Shown in pieces: positions 31,971 through 39,405 of a stretch of 41,855 bases of DNA. This DNA is from Nocardiopsis halophila DSM 44494. GTDB lineage: Bacteria > Actinomycetota > Actinomycetes > Streptosporangiales > Streptosporangiaceae. Below the pieces are notes generated by a model, which saw only the letters and a list, made by a program, of their open reading frames with translations, was not told where the DNA came from and ran no database searches. The stretch spans positions 1 to 41,855 of the forward strand of contig NZ_ANAD01000130.1 of assembly GCF_000341245.1 (NCBI RefSeq), read 5' to 3'. How positions within the stretch are numbered: position 1 is the stretch's first letter; every line of letters starts with the position of its first letter. The position numbers and the translations under genes are program-made.

Positions 31971-32185
31971 CATCGCGCGTGGACGCAATGTCCGAAGGGG
32001 ACGGGACAGCGCTCAGCAGGTGTTCGGCCGCCGGTCTCGATAGGGGGCCGGTGGTGGGACGTCCCGGTCCAGGAAGGCCCGCGAACGCCCTGGCGCTCGG
32101 CCTCTGGGGCGTAGGGCCGTGGCCGGGCCCGCTCCGCTTCCAACCGCCGGTTCATGCGCCTCGTGCGGGGGCCGCCCGTACCGAT

Positions 32186-32234
32186 AGTGGTGAGGTCACC
32201 ACTTTCGGCGGCCTGAAGTGGTGAGATCACCACT
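32186..32234. repeat. Paired 18-bp perfect palindromes
   Basis: Two copies of AGTGGTGANNTCACCACT, at 32186-32203 (centre GG) and 32217-32234 (centre GA), 13 nt apart and each followed or preceded by ACCGAT. The family also appears in the arms of 86-142. Located in the 427-bp convergent gap 31971-32397, so it could be a bidirectional terminator, a regulatory site or a REP-like element. Nothing else is seen between 31971 and 32185. Confidence 0.7.
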
Positions 32235-32335
32235 ACCGATGACTCACTCGCCCCCCTCTACGGACCCATCGCAGAGCGACGGCCGCCCCACGGAACCAGC
32301 GGGAACCTCTTTCAGGAGGACCGGGGCGAGCGGCT

Positions 32336-32373
32336 CAGGGCCGGGAGGTGGGAGTCTCCGCCTCCCGGCCCTG
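32336..32373 (-). terminator. Terminator of the aldehyde dehydrogenase gene
   Basis: 13-bp perfect CAGGGCCGGGAGG stem (32336-32348 with 32361-32373) 25 bp past the stop codon. Confidence 0.7.
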
Positions 32374-32397
32374 TTCGCCGTTTCTCCGACTCCTGCT

Positions 32398-33867
32398 CTA
32401 GATGCCGCCGATGCCCACGTACTTGGTGTCCAGGAACTCCTCGATGCCGACGGTTCCGCCCTCGCGGCCCAGGCCGGAGTGCTTCACCCCGCCGAACGGG
32501 GCCGCGGGGTTGGAGACGATGCCCTGGTTCAGGCCCACCATCCCGGTCTCCAGCGCCTCCGAGACGCGCAGCGCGCGCTTCACGTCGCTGGTGTAGACGT
32601 AGCTGACGAGTCCGTACTCGGTGTCGTTGGCCGCGCTCAGGGCCTCTTCGTCGGTGCTGAAGACGCTCACGGGCGCCACGGGGCCGAAGATCTCCGTCGA
32701 GTACATGTCGCTGTCCTGGGAGACGTTCTCCAGGACCGTGGGCCGGTAGAAGTACCCGGGCCCTTCGGCCTCCTCGCCGCCGACGACCACGCGCGCGCCG
32801 CGGTCCACCGCGTCGTCCACCAGGCGCTGCACCTTCTCCCGCGCGCGCGAGTCGATGAGCGGCCCCACCTGGACCCCGTCCTCGGTGCCCCGGCCGACCG
32901 TCAGGGCGCCCATGCGCTCCCCCAGGCGGCGGGAGAACTCGGCGGCCACCGACTCGTGCACGTAGAACCGGTTGGCGGCGGTGCAGGCCTCGCCGATGTT
33001 GCGCATCTTGGCCTGCATGGCGCCCTCGACCGCGGCGTCCAGGTCGGCGTCGCCGAACACCAGGAAGGGGGCGTTCCCGCCGAGCTCCATGGAGGTGCGC
33101 AGCACCTGCTCGGCGCTCTGCTCCAGCAGGGCGCGGCCGACCCCGGTGGAGCCGGTAAAGGACACCTTGCGGATGCGGCCGTCGCGCAGCAGCGGCTCGG
33201 TCACCCCGCCCGGGTCGGTGGTGGGCAGCACGCTCAGCACGCCCTCGGGCAGGCCGGCCTCCTCCAGGATCCCGGCCAGGGCCAGGGCGCACAGCGGGGT
33301 CTGCTGGGCGGGCTTGAGGACCATCGTGCACCCGGCCGCCACCGCCGGGCCGATCTTGCGGGTGCCCATCGCCATGGGGAAGTTCCACGGCGTGATGAGC
33401 ATGGACGGGCCCACGGGGCGCTTCATGATCAAAAAGCGCGACTTGCCGTCGGGGGAGGTGGCGTAGCCGCCGGAGACGCGCACCGCCTCCTCGGAGAACC
33501 AGCGCAGGAACTCGGCGGCGTAGGCGATCTCGCCGCGCGCCTCGGCCAGGGGCTTGCCCATCTCCAGGGTCATCAGCAACGCCAGCTCCTCCTGGCGCTC
33601 CATGAGGATCTCGAAGGCCCGGCGCAGGACCTCCCCGCGCTCGCGCGGGGCGACGGCGGCCCACGAGGCCTGGGCTCCGGCCGCGGCGTCGAGGGCGGCG
33701 AAGGCGTCGTCCCGTCCGGCGTCGGCCACCCGGCACAGGGCCTCGCCCGTCGAGGGGTCCTCGACGGCGAACGTCGCGCCGCCGCTCGCGTCGCGCCACC
33801 GGCCGCCGACCATGAGCCGCTTGTCCACCTGCTCGACGGCCTTCACTTCGTCGCTGTGCTGCGCCAT
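32398..33867 (-). CDS. gabD: NAD(P)-dependent succinate-semialdehyde dehydrogenase-like
   Basis: 489-aa aldehyde dehydrogenase. It has PWNFPMAMGTRKIGPAVAAGCTMVLKPA (cofactor contact and lysine), FTGSTGVGR (Rossmann loop), general base E261 in MELGGNAPF, catalytic C295 in IGEACTAANRF, and EIFGPVAPV. Residue pattern and length fit the GabD subgroup, which oxidises succinate semialdehyde to succinate. A GGGAG lies upstream of ATG 33867. The divergent class-III transaminase could supply the semialdehyde from GABA, so the pair would form the GABA shunt; specificity within the ALDH family is inferred. Confidence 0.82.
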   Translation of the reverse strand: MAQHSDEVKAVEQVDKRLMVGGRWRDASGGATFAVEDPSTGEALCRVADAGRDDAFAALDAAAGAQASWAAVAPRERGEVLRRAFEILMERQEELALLMTLEMGKPLAEARGEIAYAAEFLRWFSEEAVRVSGGYATSPDGKSRFLIMKRPVGPSMLITPWNFPMAMGTRKIGPAVAAGCTMVLKPAQQTPLCALALAGILEEAGLPEGVLSVLPTTDPGGVTEPLLRDGRIRKVSFTGSTGVGRALLEQSAEQVLRTSMELGGNAPFLVFGDADLDAAVEGAMQAKMRNIGEACTAANRFYVHESVAAEFSRRLGERMGALTVGRGTEDGVQVGPLIDSRAREKVQRLVDDAVDRGARVVVGGEEAEGPGYFYRPTVLENVSQDSDMYSTEIFGPVAPVSVFSTDEEALSAANDTEYGLVSYVYTSDVKRALRVSEALETGMVGLNQGIVSNPAAPFGGVKHSGLGREGGTVGIEEFLDTKYVGIGGI

Positions 33868-34004
33868 CGGTCTGCCGCTCCCTCTCGCTCGTCCCTGCCC
33901 GGCCCCCTTCCCGCCGGTCCTGGTTGGCTAACGGGGGTGCGGGTAGGGACCCGGAGGAGCGCGGTCTGGACACCGCTCCAGGCGGATGATTCCATAGCGC
34001 CGTC

Positions 34005-34018
34005 GATTGTCAACAATC
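34005..34018. promoter_or_regulatory. GATTGT-CA-ACAATC operator-like palindrome
   Basis: Six-base arms around a 2-nt centre, 8 nt before the aminotransferase ATG. The shape TTGTnnACAA is typical of GntR-family operators of the FadR/FCD type. It would sit at the start of the transaminase transcript; control of the divergent gabD-like gene is less clear, 138 bp away. Confidence 0.35.
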
Positions 34019-34025
34019 CTACGGA

Positions 34026-35306
34026 ATGAGGTTCGCGCGCATGGTCGAGCAGTCGGCCCGGCTGTCCCCGGTCCTGAAGCAGGCCACACCGGTCCTCGCC
34101 GCACGCGGCGAGGGCGTGCACATCTACGACGAGGACGGCCGCCGCTACCTGGACTTCACCGCCGGAATCGGGGTCACGAGCACGGGCCACTGCCACCCCA
34201 AGGTGGTGGAGGCGGCGCAGCGGCAGGTCGCCACCCTCATCCACGGGCAGTACACCACGGTCATGCACCGTCCGCTGCTGCGCCTCACCGAGGAGCTGGG
34301 CACGGTCCTGCCCGAGGGGCTGGACCGGCTCTTCTACGTCAACTCCGGCAGCGAGGCGGTCGAGGCCGCGCTGCGGCTGGCCCGGCAGGCCACCGGCCGG
34401 CAGAACGCGGTCGTCTTCGACGGCTCCTTCCACGGGCGCACGATGGGCGCCGCCTCCCTCACCACCTCCGGGACCAAGATCCGCGCGGGGATCGGGCCGC
34501 TGATGCCCGGCGTCGCGGTCTCCGCCTTCCCCTACGCCTACCGCCTGGGGATGACCGAGGACCAGGCGGTCGAGTACGCCCTCGCCGAGCTGGACTACCT
34601 GTTCGCCACGGTCACCTCGCCCCGGGACACGGCGGCGTTCTTCATCGAGCCCGTGCTGGGCGAGGGCGGGTACGTGCCGGTCCCGCCCGCGTTCCTGGAG
34701 GGGCTGCGGCGGCGCGCCGACGAGCACGGCATCCTGCTGGTCGCCGACGAGGTGCAGACCGGCTTCGGTCGGACCGGCCGGTTCTGGGGGCACGAGCACA
34801 CCGCGGTGCGCCCGGACGTGGTGGTCACCGCGAAGGGGCTGGCGAGCGGCTTCCCGCTGTCGGCGATCGCGGCGCCGGAGAGCATCATGGAGCGCGCCTG
34901 GCCCGGGTCGCAGGGCGGCACCTACGGCGGCAACGCGGTGGCGTGCGCGGCGGCGCTGGCCACACTGGAGGTCATCCGCGAGGAAGGGCTGGTGGAGAAC
35001 GCGGCCCGGAACGGGGAGCGGCTGCTGGCCGGGATGCGCAAGGCGGCCGAGGGACACGGGCGCGTGGGCGACGTGCGCGGGCTCGGGCTGATGGCGGCGA
35101 GCGAGTTCACCGCGCCGGACGGCTCCCCCGACGCCGAGACGGCGGCCAAGGCGCACAAGGCGGCGACCGACCGCGGGCTGCTCCTGCTGACCTGCGGGCC
35201 GCACGGGAACGTGGTCCGGATGATCCCGCCGCTGGTCGTGGACGCCGACCAGATCGACGAGGCGCTGGCGCTCTGGTCGGAGGCACTGACGGACGCCTCT
35301 GCCTGA
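34026..35306 (+). CDS. gabT: Class III aminotransferase (4-aminobutyrate transaminase-like)
   Basis: 426-aa PLP enzyme. Elements: NSGSEAVEAALRLAR (phosphate cup), FDGSFHGRTMGA, EPVLGEGGYVPVP, LVADEVQTGFGRTGRFWGHE (Asp to PLP), Schiff-base K270 in VTAKGLASGFPLSA, and GGTYGGNAVACAAA. It resembles GabT, which moves the amino group of GABA to 2-oxoglutarate to give succinate semialdehyde; related omega-transaminases cannot be excluded. Start is ATG 34026 or ATG 34041; neither has a clear ribosome site. It is transcribed away from the gabD-like gene and ends in a strong terminator. Confidence 0.82.
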   Translation: MRFARMVEQSARLSPVLKQATPVLAARGEGVHIYDEDGRRYLDFTAGIGVTSTGHCHPKVVEAAQRQVATLIHGQYTTVMHRPLLRLTEELGTVLPEGLDRLFYVNSGSEAVEAALRLARQATGRQNAVVFDGSFHGRTMGAASLTTSGTKIRAGIGPLMPGVAVSAFPYAYRLGMTEDQAVEYALAELDYLFATVTSPRDTAAFFIEPVLGEGGYVPVPPAFLEGLRRRADEHGILLVADEVQTGFGRTGRFWGHEHTAVRPDVVVTAKGLASGFPLSAIAAPESIMERAWPGSQGGTYGGNAVACAAALATLEVIREEGLVENAARNGERLLAGMRKAAEGHGRVGDVRGLGLMAASEFTAPDGSPDAETAAKAHKAATDRGLLLLTCGPHGNVVRMIPPLVVDADQIDEALALWSEALTDASA

Positions 35307-35318
35307 CCCGGACCGATC

Positions 35319-35357
35319 GGGGGTGTGCCGGCCGACGGGCCGGTACACCCCCTTTTT
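35319..35357 (+). terminator. Rho-independent terminator after gabT-like gene
   Basis: 15-bp stem with one mismatch (35319-35333 with 35338-35352), a 4-nt loop and TTTTT at 35353-35357. Confidence 0.88.
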
Positions 35358-35394
35358 CCATTCTTCGCCGGATCAGGACTTCCGGTCCGGAACA

Positions 35395-35408
35395 GGAAAG
35401 CGCTTTAC
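35395..35408. promoter_or_regulatory. Upstream LacI-type operator of pectate lyase
   Basis: GGAAAGCGCTTTAC, with perfect core AAAGCGCTTT, 49 bp before the -35 box. Paired with the site at 35497, 102 bp apart. Confidence 0.5.
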
Positions 35409-35456
35409 TAATTAAATACGGATGACCATGCGGCGGAATCGCCCACTTTCCCGCCC

Positions 35457-35485
35457 TTGACACGATTCTCTCGCCGCCGTAGCGT
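35457..35485 (+). promoter_or_regulatory. Pectate lyase promoter
   Basis: Consensus -35 TTGACA (35457-35462), 17-bp spacer, -10 TAGCGT (35480-35485). Transcription should start near 35492, giving a leader of about 125 nt. One of the best sigma-70-type promoters in the window. Confidence 0.75.
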
Positions 35486-35496
35486 CCTCCGCACCG

Positions 35497-35510
35497 GGAA
35501 AGCGATTTCC
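35497..35510. promoter_or_regulatory. Downstream LacI-type operator of pectate lyase
   Basis: GGAAAGCGATTTCC, a near-perfect palindrome just after the predicted transcription start. LacI-family sugar repressors commonly bind such sites with a central CG. No LacI gene is encoded in the window. Confidence 0.55.
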
Positions 35511-35617
35511 TTACCGTGTCGGAACGCGGCCGCCGATCCGGCCGCCACGCACCCCCACTGCGCACCGGCAGGGCGCGCTTCCCGGGTTCTGTCCCCGATT
35601 CACGAGGAGACTCCTCG

Positions 35618-36646
35618 ATGCAGTCTGCACGCACCCATTCCCGGCACGGCCGCGGTCGCCTCGTCCTCGGCGCGGGCGCGGCCGCCCTGGGCGTCGGCGC
35701 GGCCGCGGCGGTGGCCCTGGCCCTCCCCTCCAACACGGGCACCGCGGCGTCCCCCGCCGGCGCCCAGGACACCGCCCAGGACGTCGGCTCCCCGCTCGCC
35801 GACGGCCCGGTCGGCTGGGCCGCCGAGAACGGCGGCACCACCGGCGGCGACGGCGGGGAGACCGTCCGGGTCTCCGACGCCGGGGCGCTGCTGGACGCGG
35901 TCTCCGGCGACGAGGCCCGCGTGGTCGAGGTGACCGGCGACATCGACCTGTCGGGCATGAACGACGTCGGGTCCAACACCACGATCGTCGGCGACGGTTC
36001 GGCGGCGATCACCGGCGGCGGATTCGACCTGAGCGGCGTCGAGAACGTCGTCATCCGGAACCTGCACTTCGCCGACTGGGACGACGACGCGGTGAACGTC
36101 CAGGAGGGGTCGACCAATGTCTGGATCGACCACAACTCCTTCACCGGGGGAGACGACGGGACGGTCGACATCAAGCGCGAGTCGGACTTCGTGACCGTCT
36201 CGTGGAACCACGTGTTCGAGCACGACAAGTCGATGCTGCTCGGCCACAGCGACGACCACACCGAGGACGCCGGCCACCTGCGGGTGTCCTACCACCACAA
36301 CTTCTTCGACGGCTCGGACACCCGCCACCCGCGGGTGCGCTTCTCCGCGAGCGCGCACGTGTTCAACAACTACTACGTGGACAACGCCGAGTACGGGGTC
36401 GCCTCCACGATGGGCGCCCAGGTCCTGGTCGAGGGCAACTACTTCCGGGGCGTGGACACCCCGACCGAGGTCGGCTACGGCAGCTCCGGCCCGGGCGAGC
36501 TGGTCGAGCGGGGCAACGTCTACGACGACTCCGGCGCCCCCGCGACCGCGGGCGACGTCGAGGACCCGCCGTACGCCTACACGCTGGACCCGGCCGAGGA
36601 CATCCCCTCCCTGGTCTCCGGCGGGGCGGGCCCGCAGGCCCGCTAG
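35618..36646 (+). CDS. Secreted pectate lyase, PL1 family
   Basis: 342 aa from ATG 35618 with GAGGAG upstream. A signal peptide (about 1-45: basic RHGRGR, then an Ala/Gly/Leu core) is followed by a right-handed beta-helix domain: VENVVIRNLHF, TNVWIDHNSFTGG (PL1 calcium-binding vWiDH), DFVTVSWNHVFEHDKSMLLGHSD, and RHPRVRFSASAHVFNNYY (catalytic RxPxxR). It cleaves polygalacturonate by beta-elimination outside the cell. Codon use is native, and the gene stands alone under its own operators, suggesting induction on pectin. Confidence 0.92.
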   Translation: MQSARTHSRHGRGRLVLGAGAAALGVGAAAAVALALPSNTGTAASPAGAQDTAQDVGSPLADGPVGWAAENGGTTGGDGGETVRVSDAGALLDAVSGDEARVVEVTGDIDLSGMNDVGSNTTIVGDGSAAITGGGFDLSGVENVVIRNLHFADWDDDAVNVQEGSTNVWIDHNSFTGGDDGTVDIKRESDFVTVSWNHVFEHDKSMLLGHSDDHTEDAGHLRVSYHHNFFDGSDTRHPRVRFSASAHVFNNYYVDNAEYGVASTMGAQVLVEGNYFRGVDTPTEVGYGSSGPGELVERGNVYDDSGAPATAGDVEDPPYAYTLDPAEDIPSLVSGGAGPQAR

Positions 36647-36650
36647 CCCC

Positions 36651-36682
36651 GGCGGCGCCCGGGGCCGTCCCCGGGCGCCGCC
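36651..36682 (+). terminator. Terminator after pectate lyase
   Basis: 14-bp perfect GGCGGCGCCCGGGG stem (36651-36664 with 36669-36682) and 4-nt loop, 5 nt past the stop. Confidence 0.8.
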
Positions 36683-36730
36683 CCGCCCCGCCCCGCACGC
36701 AATGCGGTCAAAGCCCTCCGCGGACTCTGG

Positions 36731-36736
36731 TAGAGT
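36731..36736 (+). promoter_or_regulatory. Candidate -10 box of tRNA-Arg
   Basis: TAGAGT, about 55 nt before the tRNA; a weaker hexamer lies 17 bp upstream. TTAGAC follows immediately as an alternative. Confidence 0.35.
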
Positions 36737-36791
36737 CTTAGACGTCGCCCGGGAGGACAGGGACCACCTGGGAGGACACAACAGAAAACAG

Positions 36792-36864
36792 GCACTCGTA
36801 GCTCAATGGATAGAGCATCTGACTACGGATCAGAAGGTTGGGGGTTCGAATCCTCCCGAGTGCG
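36792..36864 (+). tRNA. tRNA-Arg (anticodon ACG)
   Basis: 73-nt cloverleaf: acceptor GCACTCG/CGAGTGC, D stem GCTC/GAGC, anticodon stem TCTGA/TCAGA with loop CTACGGA (anticodon ACG, edited to ICG; reads CGU/CGC/CGA), T arm GGGGG/CCTCC with wobble around TTCGAAT. CCA is not encoded. Followed by a strong terminator. Confidence 0.95.
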
Positions 36865-36875
36865 CAGGAGCCGAG

Positions 36876-36907
36876 AGGCCCTGGTCCGCGAAAGCGGGCC
36901 AGGGCCT
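36876..36907 (+). terminator. Terminator of tRNA-Arg
   Basis: A 14-bp stem with one wobble pair (36876-36889 with 36894-36907) capped by a GAAA tetraloop and followed by ATTGCTTT. Confidence 0.8.
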
Positions 36908-37021
36908 ATTGCTTTGCCGGGCGCCGGAAGGCCCTCCAGGGGACCCGGTTCCCGGTGGGACCGGCCGATCTCCCCTCGGAACAGCAACGACGCTGGTGCG
37001 TAAGCGGCGTGTCGGGGCACG

Positions 37022-38779
37022 TCAGATCGGCTCGTACAAGCGCTGCTGGCCCGTCCGGCGGTAGCGGATGTCGTTCCGGCTCTCCCCGACACTCTCCACA
37101 AGGCCCTGTCTCTTCAGCCTGTCCAGCCACCGCAGGACCGTCGGCCTGGGCAGGCCCGTGGCAGCCTCGATCTGGACGCGGCTGAGGGTCCGGTCCCCCA
37201 GAGCAGCGAGGATCTCTTCCGTTCGGTCCTTGCGGCGTTGGGGCTTGGACTCAGCAGGGACGGCGGCCCGGTCCGTTTCGGGATCGAGCGCGGGATGCAG
37301 TCTGTAGCGGGACGACCGGCGCTCCCCCTCTTGTACAGCAAGCTCGCGAGCGACCAGATCTTGAAGCTCGGTCGTGGCCACGCGGGAGTCCACACCCGTT
37401 GCGGCTCGGTATCGCGGGTTGGTCAGCGATTCTCCCGAGCGGAGCAGAGCCAGGCCTATGCACTGGCTGTTCGTGAGTCCGTTCTCGCGCAGAGAGTTGA
37501 TCCACGCGACGGTGTCCTCGTCCAAGAGGGTGTGGTTGGGGAAGACGACCTTGAAGGACGCCAACCGGTCCGTGAAGGCCGGAGGACCCATGTGGGCCGC
37601 ACGAAGAGCCTGCAGCATGTCCTGGATCCCGGACCCACGCTTCTCGCAGACGCTCTGGCCCGTTCCGGGGACCGGAACGTCTTGCAGGATGTCCATCAGC
37701 ACGGCGTTCCGCGCCGAGGAGGGGGGATTGTCCTCAAGGTTGTCGATCGTCACAGCGCCGAAGAGCCCACCGGGGTTCTGGATGACGAGCCGGTCCGGGT
37801 ACATCGACACCTGGACCTGTGCGCCGCGCGCGTGGCCGGCCAGGTCACGGTGGACCAGGGCGTTGACGAGGGCTTCTCGCAGAGCGACCTCCGGGTACTC
37901 CCACACGTCCGTTCGACCGACGCCCTGAATGACGGCCCGCCGCTTCATGTTCCGCTTGAGCGCCTGCATGGCGTCTCGGACCATGACGGGGACGGGGCCT
38001 TCGAGGGCGACATTGTCAAGGAAGCGCTCGCCGCTCTGGAGCGACCCGCCTCCGGCCTCCGGGTAGTGGACGAAGCTCATCATGAGCTGGGGGAAGTGCT
38101 CCTGCGGGTACTCTCCGAGCGCGAGCAGGCCGCCCAGCGACAGCCTTTCCCCGCCTTCCTCGTCCTTGATCAGGACCCGCATCCTGCAAAGGGCCTCATG
38201 ATCCTCCATGTCGGCGTACCGATAGGGCCGACGGGCACGCAGCTGTTCGAGGAACGCTCCGACCAGCTGGCCGTCCAGATCGTCGACCGACGTTCCTGGA
38301 ACCGGTTCGAGATCCTCCTTGGGCTGCCCTTTCGAGGCCATCAACGCGAGGATCTCGTACTGGGTCATGCGCCGGTCGCCGTCGCCGACACGGATGAAGC
38401 TGCCCTGGTAGGCGCCCATCGACTTGAGGTGGCAGGGCTTGTCCGCAGGCAGGGTCTCTGGGATCTCGGCGACGATGAGGTCGACCGACTCGAACGTGCG
38501 GGCGGTGATGACGGCTCTGATCGGAGGTTCGAACTCCGAGCAGTAGGAGCCCAGGTCCGCGACGAGCTTGCCCGCGTTCTTCACCCCGATGGCGTGGAAA
38601 CCGCTCTTCTCGTCCAAGCCGAGGATGAGCACCCCGCCTCGGGTGTTGGCGAAGGCCGACAGCGTCTCATGCGTGCTCTTCGGGAGCTTCTCGTGCGCTC
38701 TCTTGACCTCGACGTCGGCAAGGTCGCCCCCGAATCGCCTGAGGTCTTGGACCAGGCCGAGGAAGTCGTCATCATGCAC
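37022..38779 (-). CDS. AlbA_2 (Schlafen-like) / GHKL-type ATP-binding regulator
   Basis: 585 aa from GTG 38779. The N-terminal AlbA_2 domain (about 10-140) shows DVEVKRAHEKLPKSTHETLSAFANTRGGVLILGLDE. The middle HATPase_c_4-like region has ALREALVNALVHRDL..GAQVQVSMYPDRLVIQNPGG, an N-x4-H-RD and NPGG pattern of GHKL folds. The C-terminal winged helix is LSRVQIEAATGLPRPTVLRWLDRLKRQGLV. Members of this family serve as transcription regulators and as defence components; the role here is unknown. Start chosen because TAGGGT lies 6 nt upstream. A dense repeat array covers its promoter. Confidence 0.85.
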   Translation of the reverse strand: MHDDDFLGLVQDLRRFGGDLADVEVKRAHEKLPKSTHETLSAFANTRGGVLILGLDEKSGFHAIGVKNAGKLVADLGSYCSEFEPPIRAVITARTFESVDLIVAEIPETLPADKPCHLKSMGAYQGSFIRVGDGDRRMTQYEILALMASKGQPKEDLEPVPGTSVDDLDGQLVGAFLEQLRARRPYRYADMEDHEALCRMRVLIKDEEGGERLSLGGLLALGEYPQEHFPQLMMSFVHYPEAGGGSLQSGERFLDNVALEGPVPVMVRDAMQALKRNMKRRAVIQGVGRTDVWEYPEVALREALVNALVHRDLAGHARGAQVQVSMYPDRLVIQNPGGLFGAVTIDNLEDNPPSSARNAVLMDILQDVPVPGTGQSVCEKRGSGIQDMLQALRAAHMGPPAFTDRLASFKVVFPNHTLLDEDTVAWINSLRENGLTNSQCIGLALLRSGESLTNPRYRAATGVDSRVATTELQDLVARELAVQEGERRSSRYRLHPALDPETDRAAVPAESKPQRRKDRTEEILAALGDRTLSRVQIEAATGLPRPTVLRWLDRLKRQGLVESVGESRNDIRYRRTGQQRLYEPI

Positions 38780-38785
38780 GCACCG

Positions 38786-38791
38786 ACCCTA
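38786..38791 (-). promoter_or_regulatory. -10 box of leaderless AlbA_2 gene
   Basis: TAGGGT on the minus strand, 6 nt before GTG 38779. The -35 position falls inside the repeat array at 38808-38872. Confidence 0.55.
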
Positions 38792-38807
38792 CTGGGAGAG
38801 GCCTTCA

Positions 38808-38872
38808 GTTGCTCACTAGGTTGCTCACTAGGTTGCTCACTAAGCCAGAGTGAGCAACCTAGTGAGCAACCT
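38808..38872. repeat. Iteron-like direct and inverted GTTGCTCACTAG repeats
   Basis: Three head-to-tail 12-bp copies of GTTGCTCACTAG/A at 38808, 38820 and 38832 are followed after a short gap by two inverted copies (38849-38872). The segment 38818-38841 is perfectly complementary to 38849-38872 (24 bp, 7-nt loop). It ends 16 bp before the -10 box of the AlbA_2 gene and faces a short plus-strand ORF, so it is a likely multi-site operator. Confidence 0.8.
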
Positions 38873-38891
38873 TCGAACGCATGAGGAGACC

Positions 38892-38957
38892 GTGTCGCCC
38901 GACCGCACACGAGAGGAAGAGCTCGCAGCCTGGGACATGGAGAACGACCAGGACTAA
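38892..38957 (+). CDS. Possible 21-aa ORF divergent from AlbA_2 gene
   Basis: GTG 38892 to TAA 38957 encodes an acidic peptide starting MSPDRTREEELAAW. GAGGAG lies 3 nt upstream, closer than usual. It shares the repeat array with the AlbA_2 gene as a divergent promoter region. It could be a remnant of a longer gene or chance. Confidence 0.25.
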   Translation: MSPDRTREEELAAWDMENDQD

Positions 38958-39004
38958 GGCGTTCCAGCCCTCGGCCCCAGCACCATCTGATCTGCGTCCG
39001 ACGC

Positions 39005-39367
39005 TCACACGGCATATGTCCTTGCCTTAGTGGGACGGCGCGGGGACGGAAGAGTTCCCGACACGGCGCGGGGCCTCGGATTCGCCGCCTCATCCGTCGA
39101 GACGGCGTGGGCCCGGTCGGACCGCGTCTCTGGACACGGCTCCGCGTCGGCATTCGAGCGCAGAACGAGGGTGAGATCCAGAACGACCGTCAGTCGGAGC
39201 AAGGACTCCAGTTCGACACCACGATGGCCGGCCTCGACGCGCGCCAGCCAGGAGCGGGCCACACCCGCCCGGTCGGCCAGTGCCGCTTGGGTGAGGCCTT
39301 GAGAAAGCCTGGTGTCACGGACGAGCCCGCCGAGCTTCGACCACCCGGTCAGAGTGAACTCTTCCAG
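39005..39367 (-). CDS. HipB-like HTH regulator, start codon uncertain
   Basis: The frame encodes LGGLVRDTRLSQGLTQAALADRAGVARSWLARVEAGHRGVELESLLRL, the XRE helix-turn-helix of the HipB/y4mF antitoxin group, then a disordered tail. After the in-frame TAG near 39376 there is no ATG, GTG or TTG until GTG 39262, which would delete half the HTH; CTG 39367 (KLEEFTLTGW) is the only start giving a full domain. No HipA kinase follows: the downstream sequence is the 21-aa ORF and the repeat array. It is either a CTG-started gene or an orphaned antitoxin remnant. Confidence 0.6.
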   Translation of the reverse strand: MEEFTLTGWSKLGGLVRDTRLSQGLTQAALADRAGVARSWLARVEAGHRGVELESLLRLTVVLDLTLVLRSNADAEPCPETRSDRAHAVSTDEAANPRPRAVSGTLPSPRRPTKARTYAV

Positions 39368-39405
39368 CTTTGCCTATTTCTCCGTCCTCGTGCGAGGACG
39401 GCGCC

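Noticed and set aside
38808-38872. CRISPR or plasmid replication iterons
   Set aside because: 12-bp copies directly abut without spacers and no replication protein is nearby; promoter position favours an operator.
36792-38957. Second integrative element at tRNA-Arg
   Set aside because: No second copy of the tRNA 3' end is visible downstream, no integrase is present, and base use of the AlbA_2 gene looks native.
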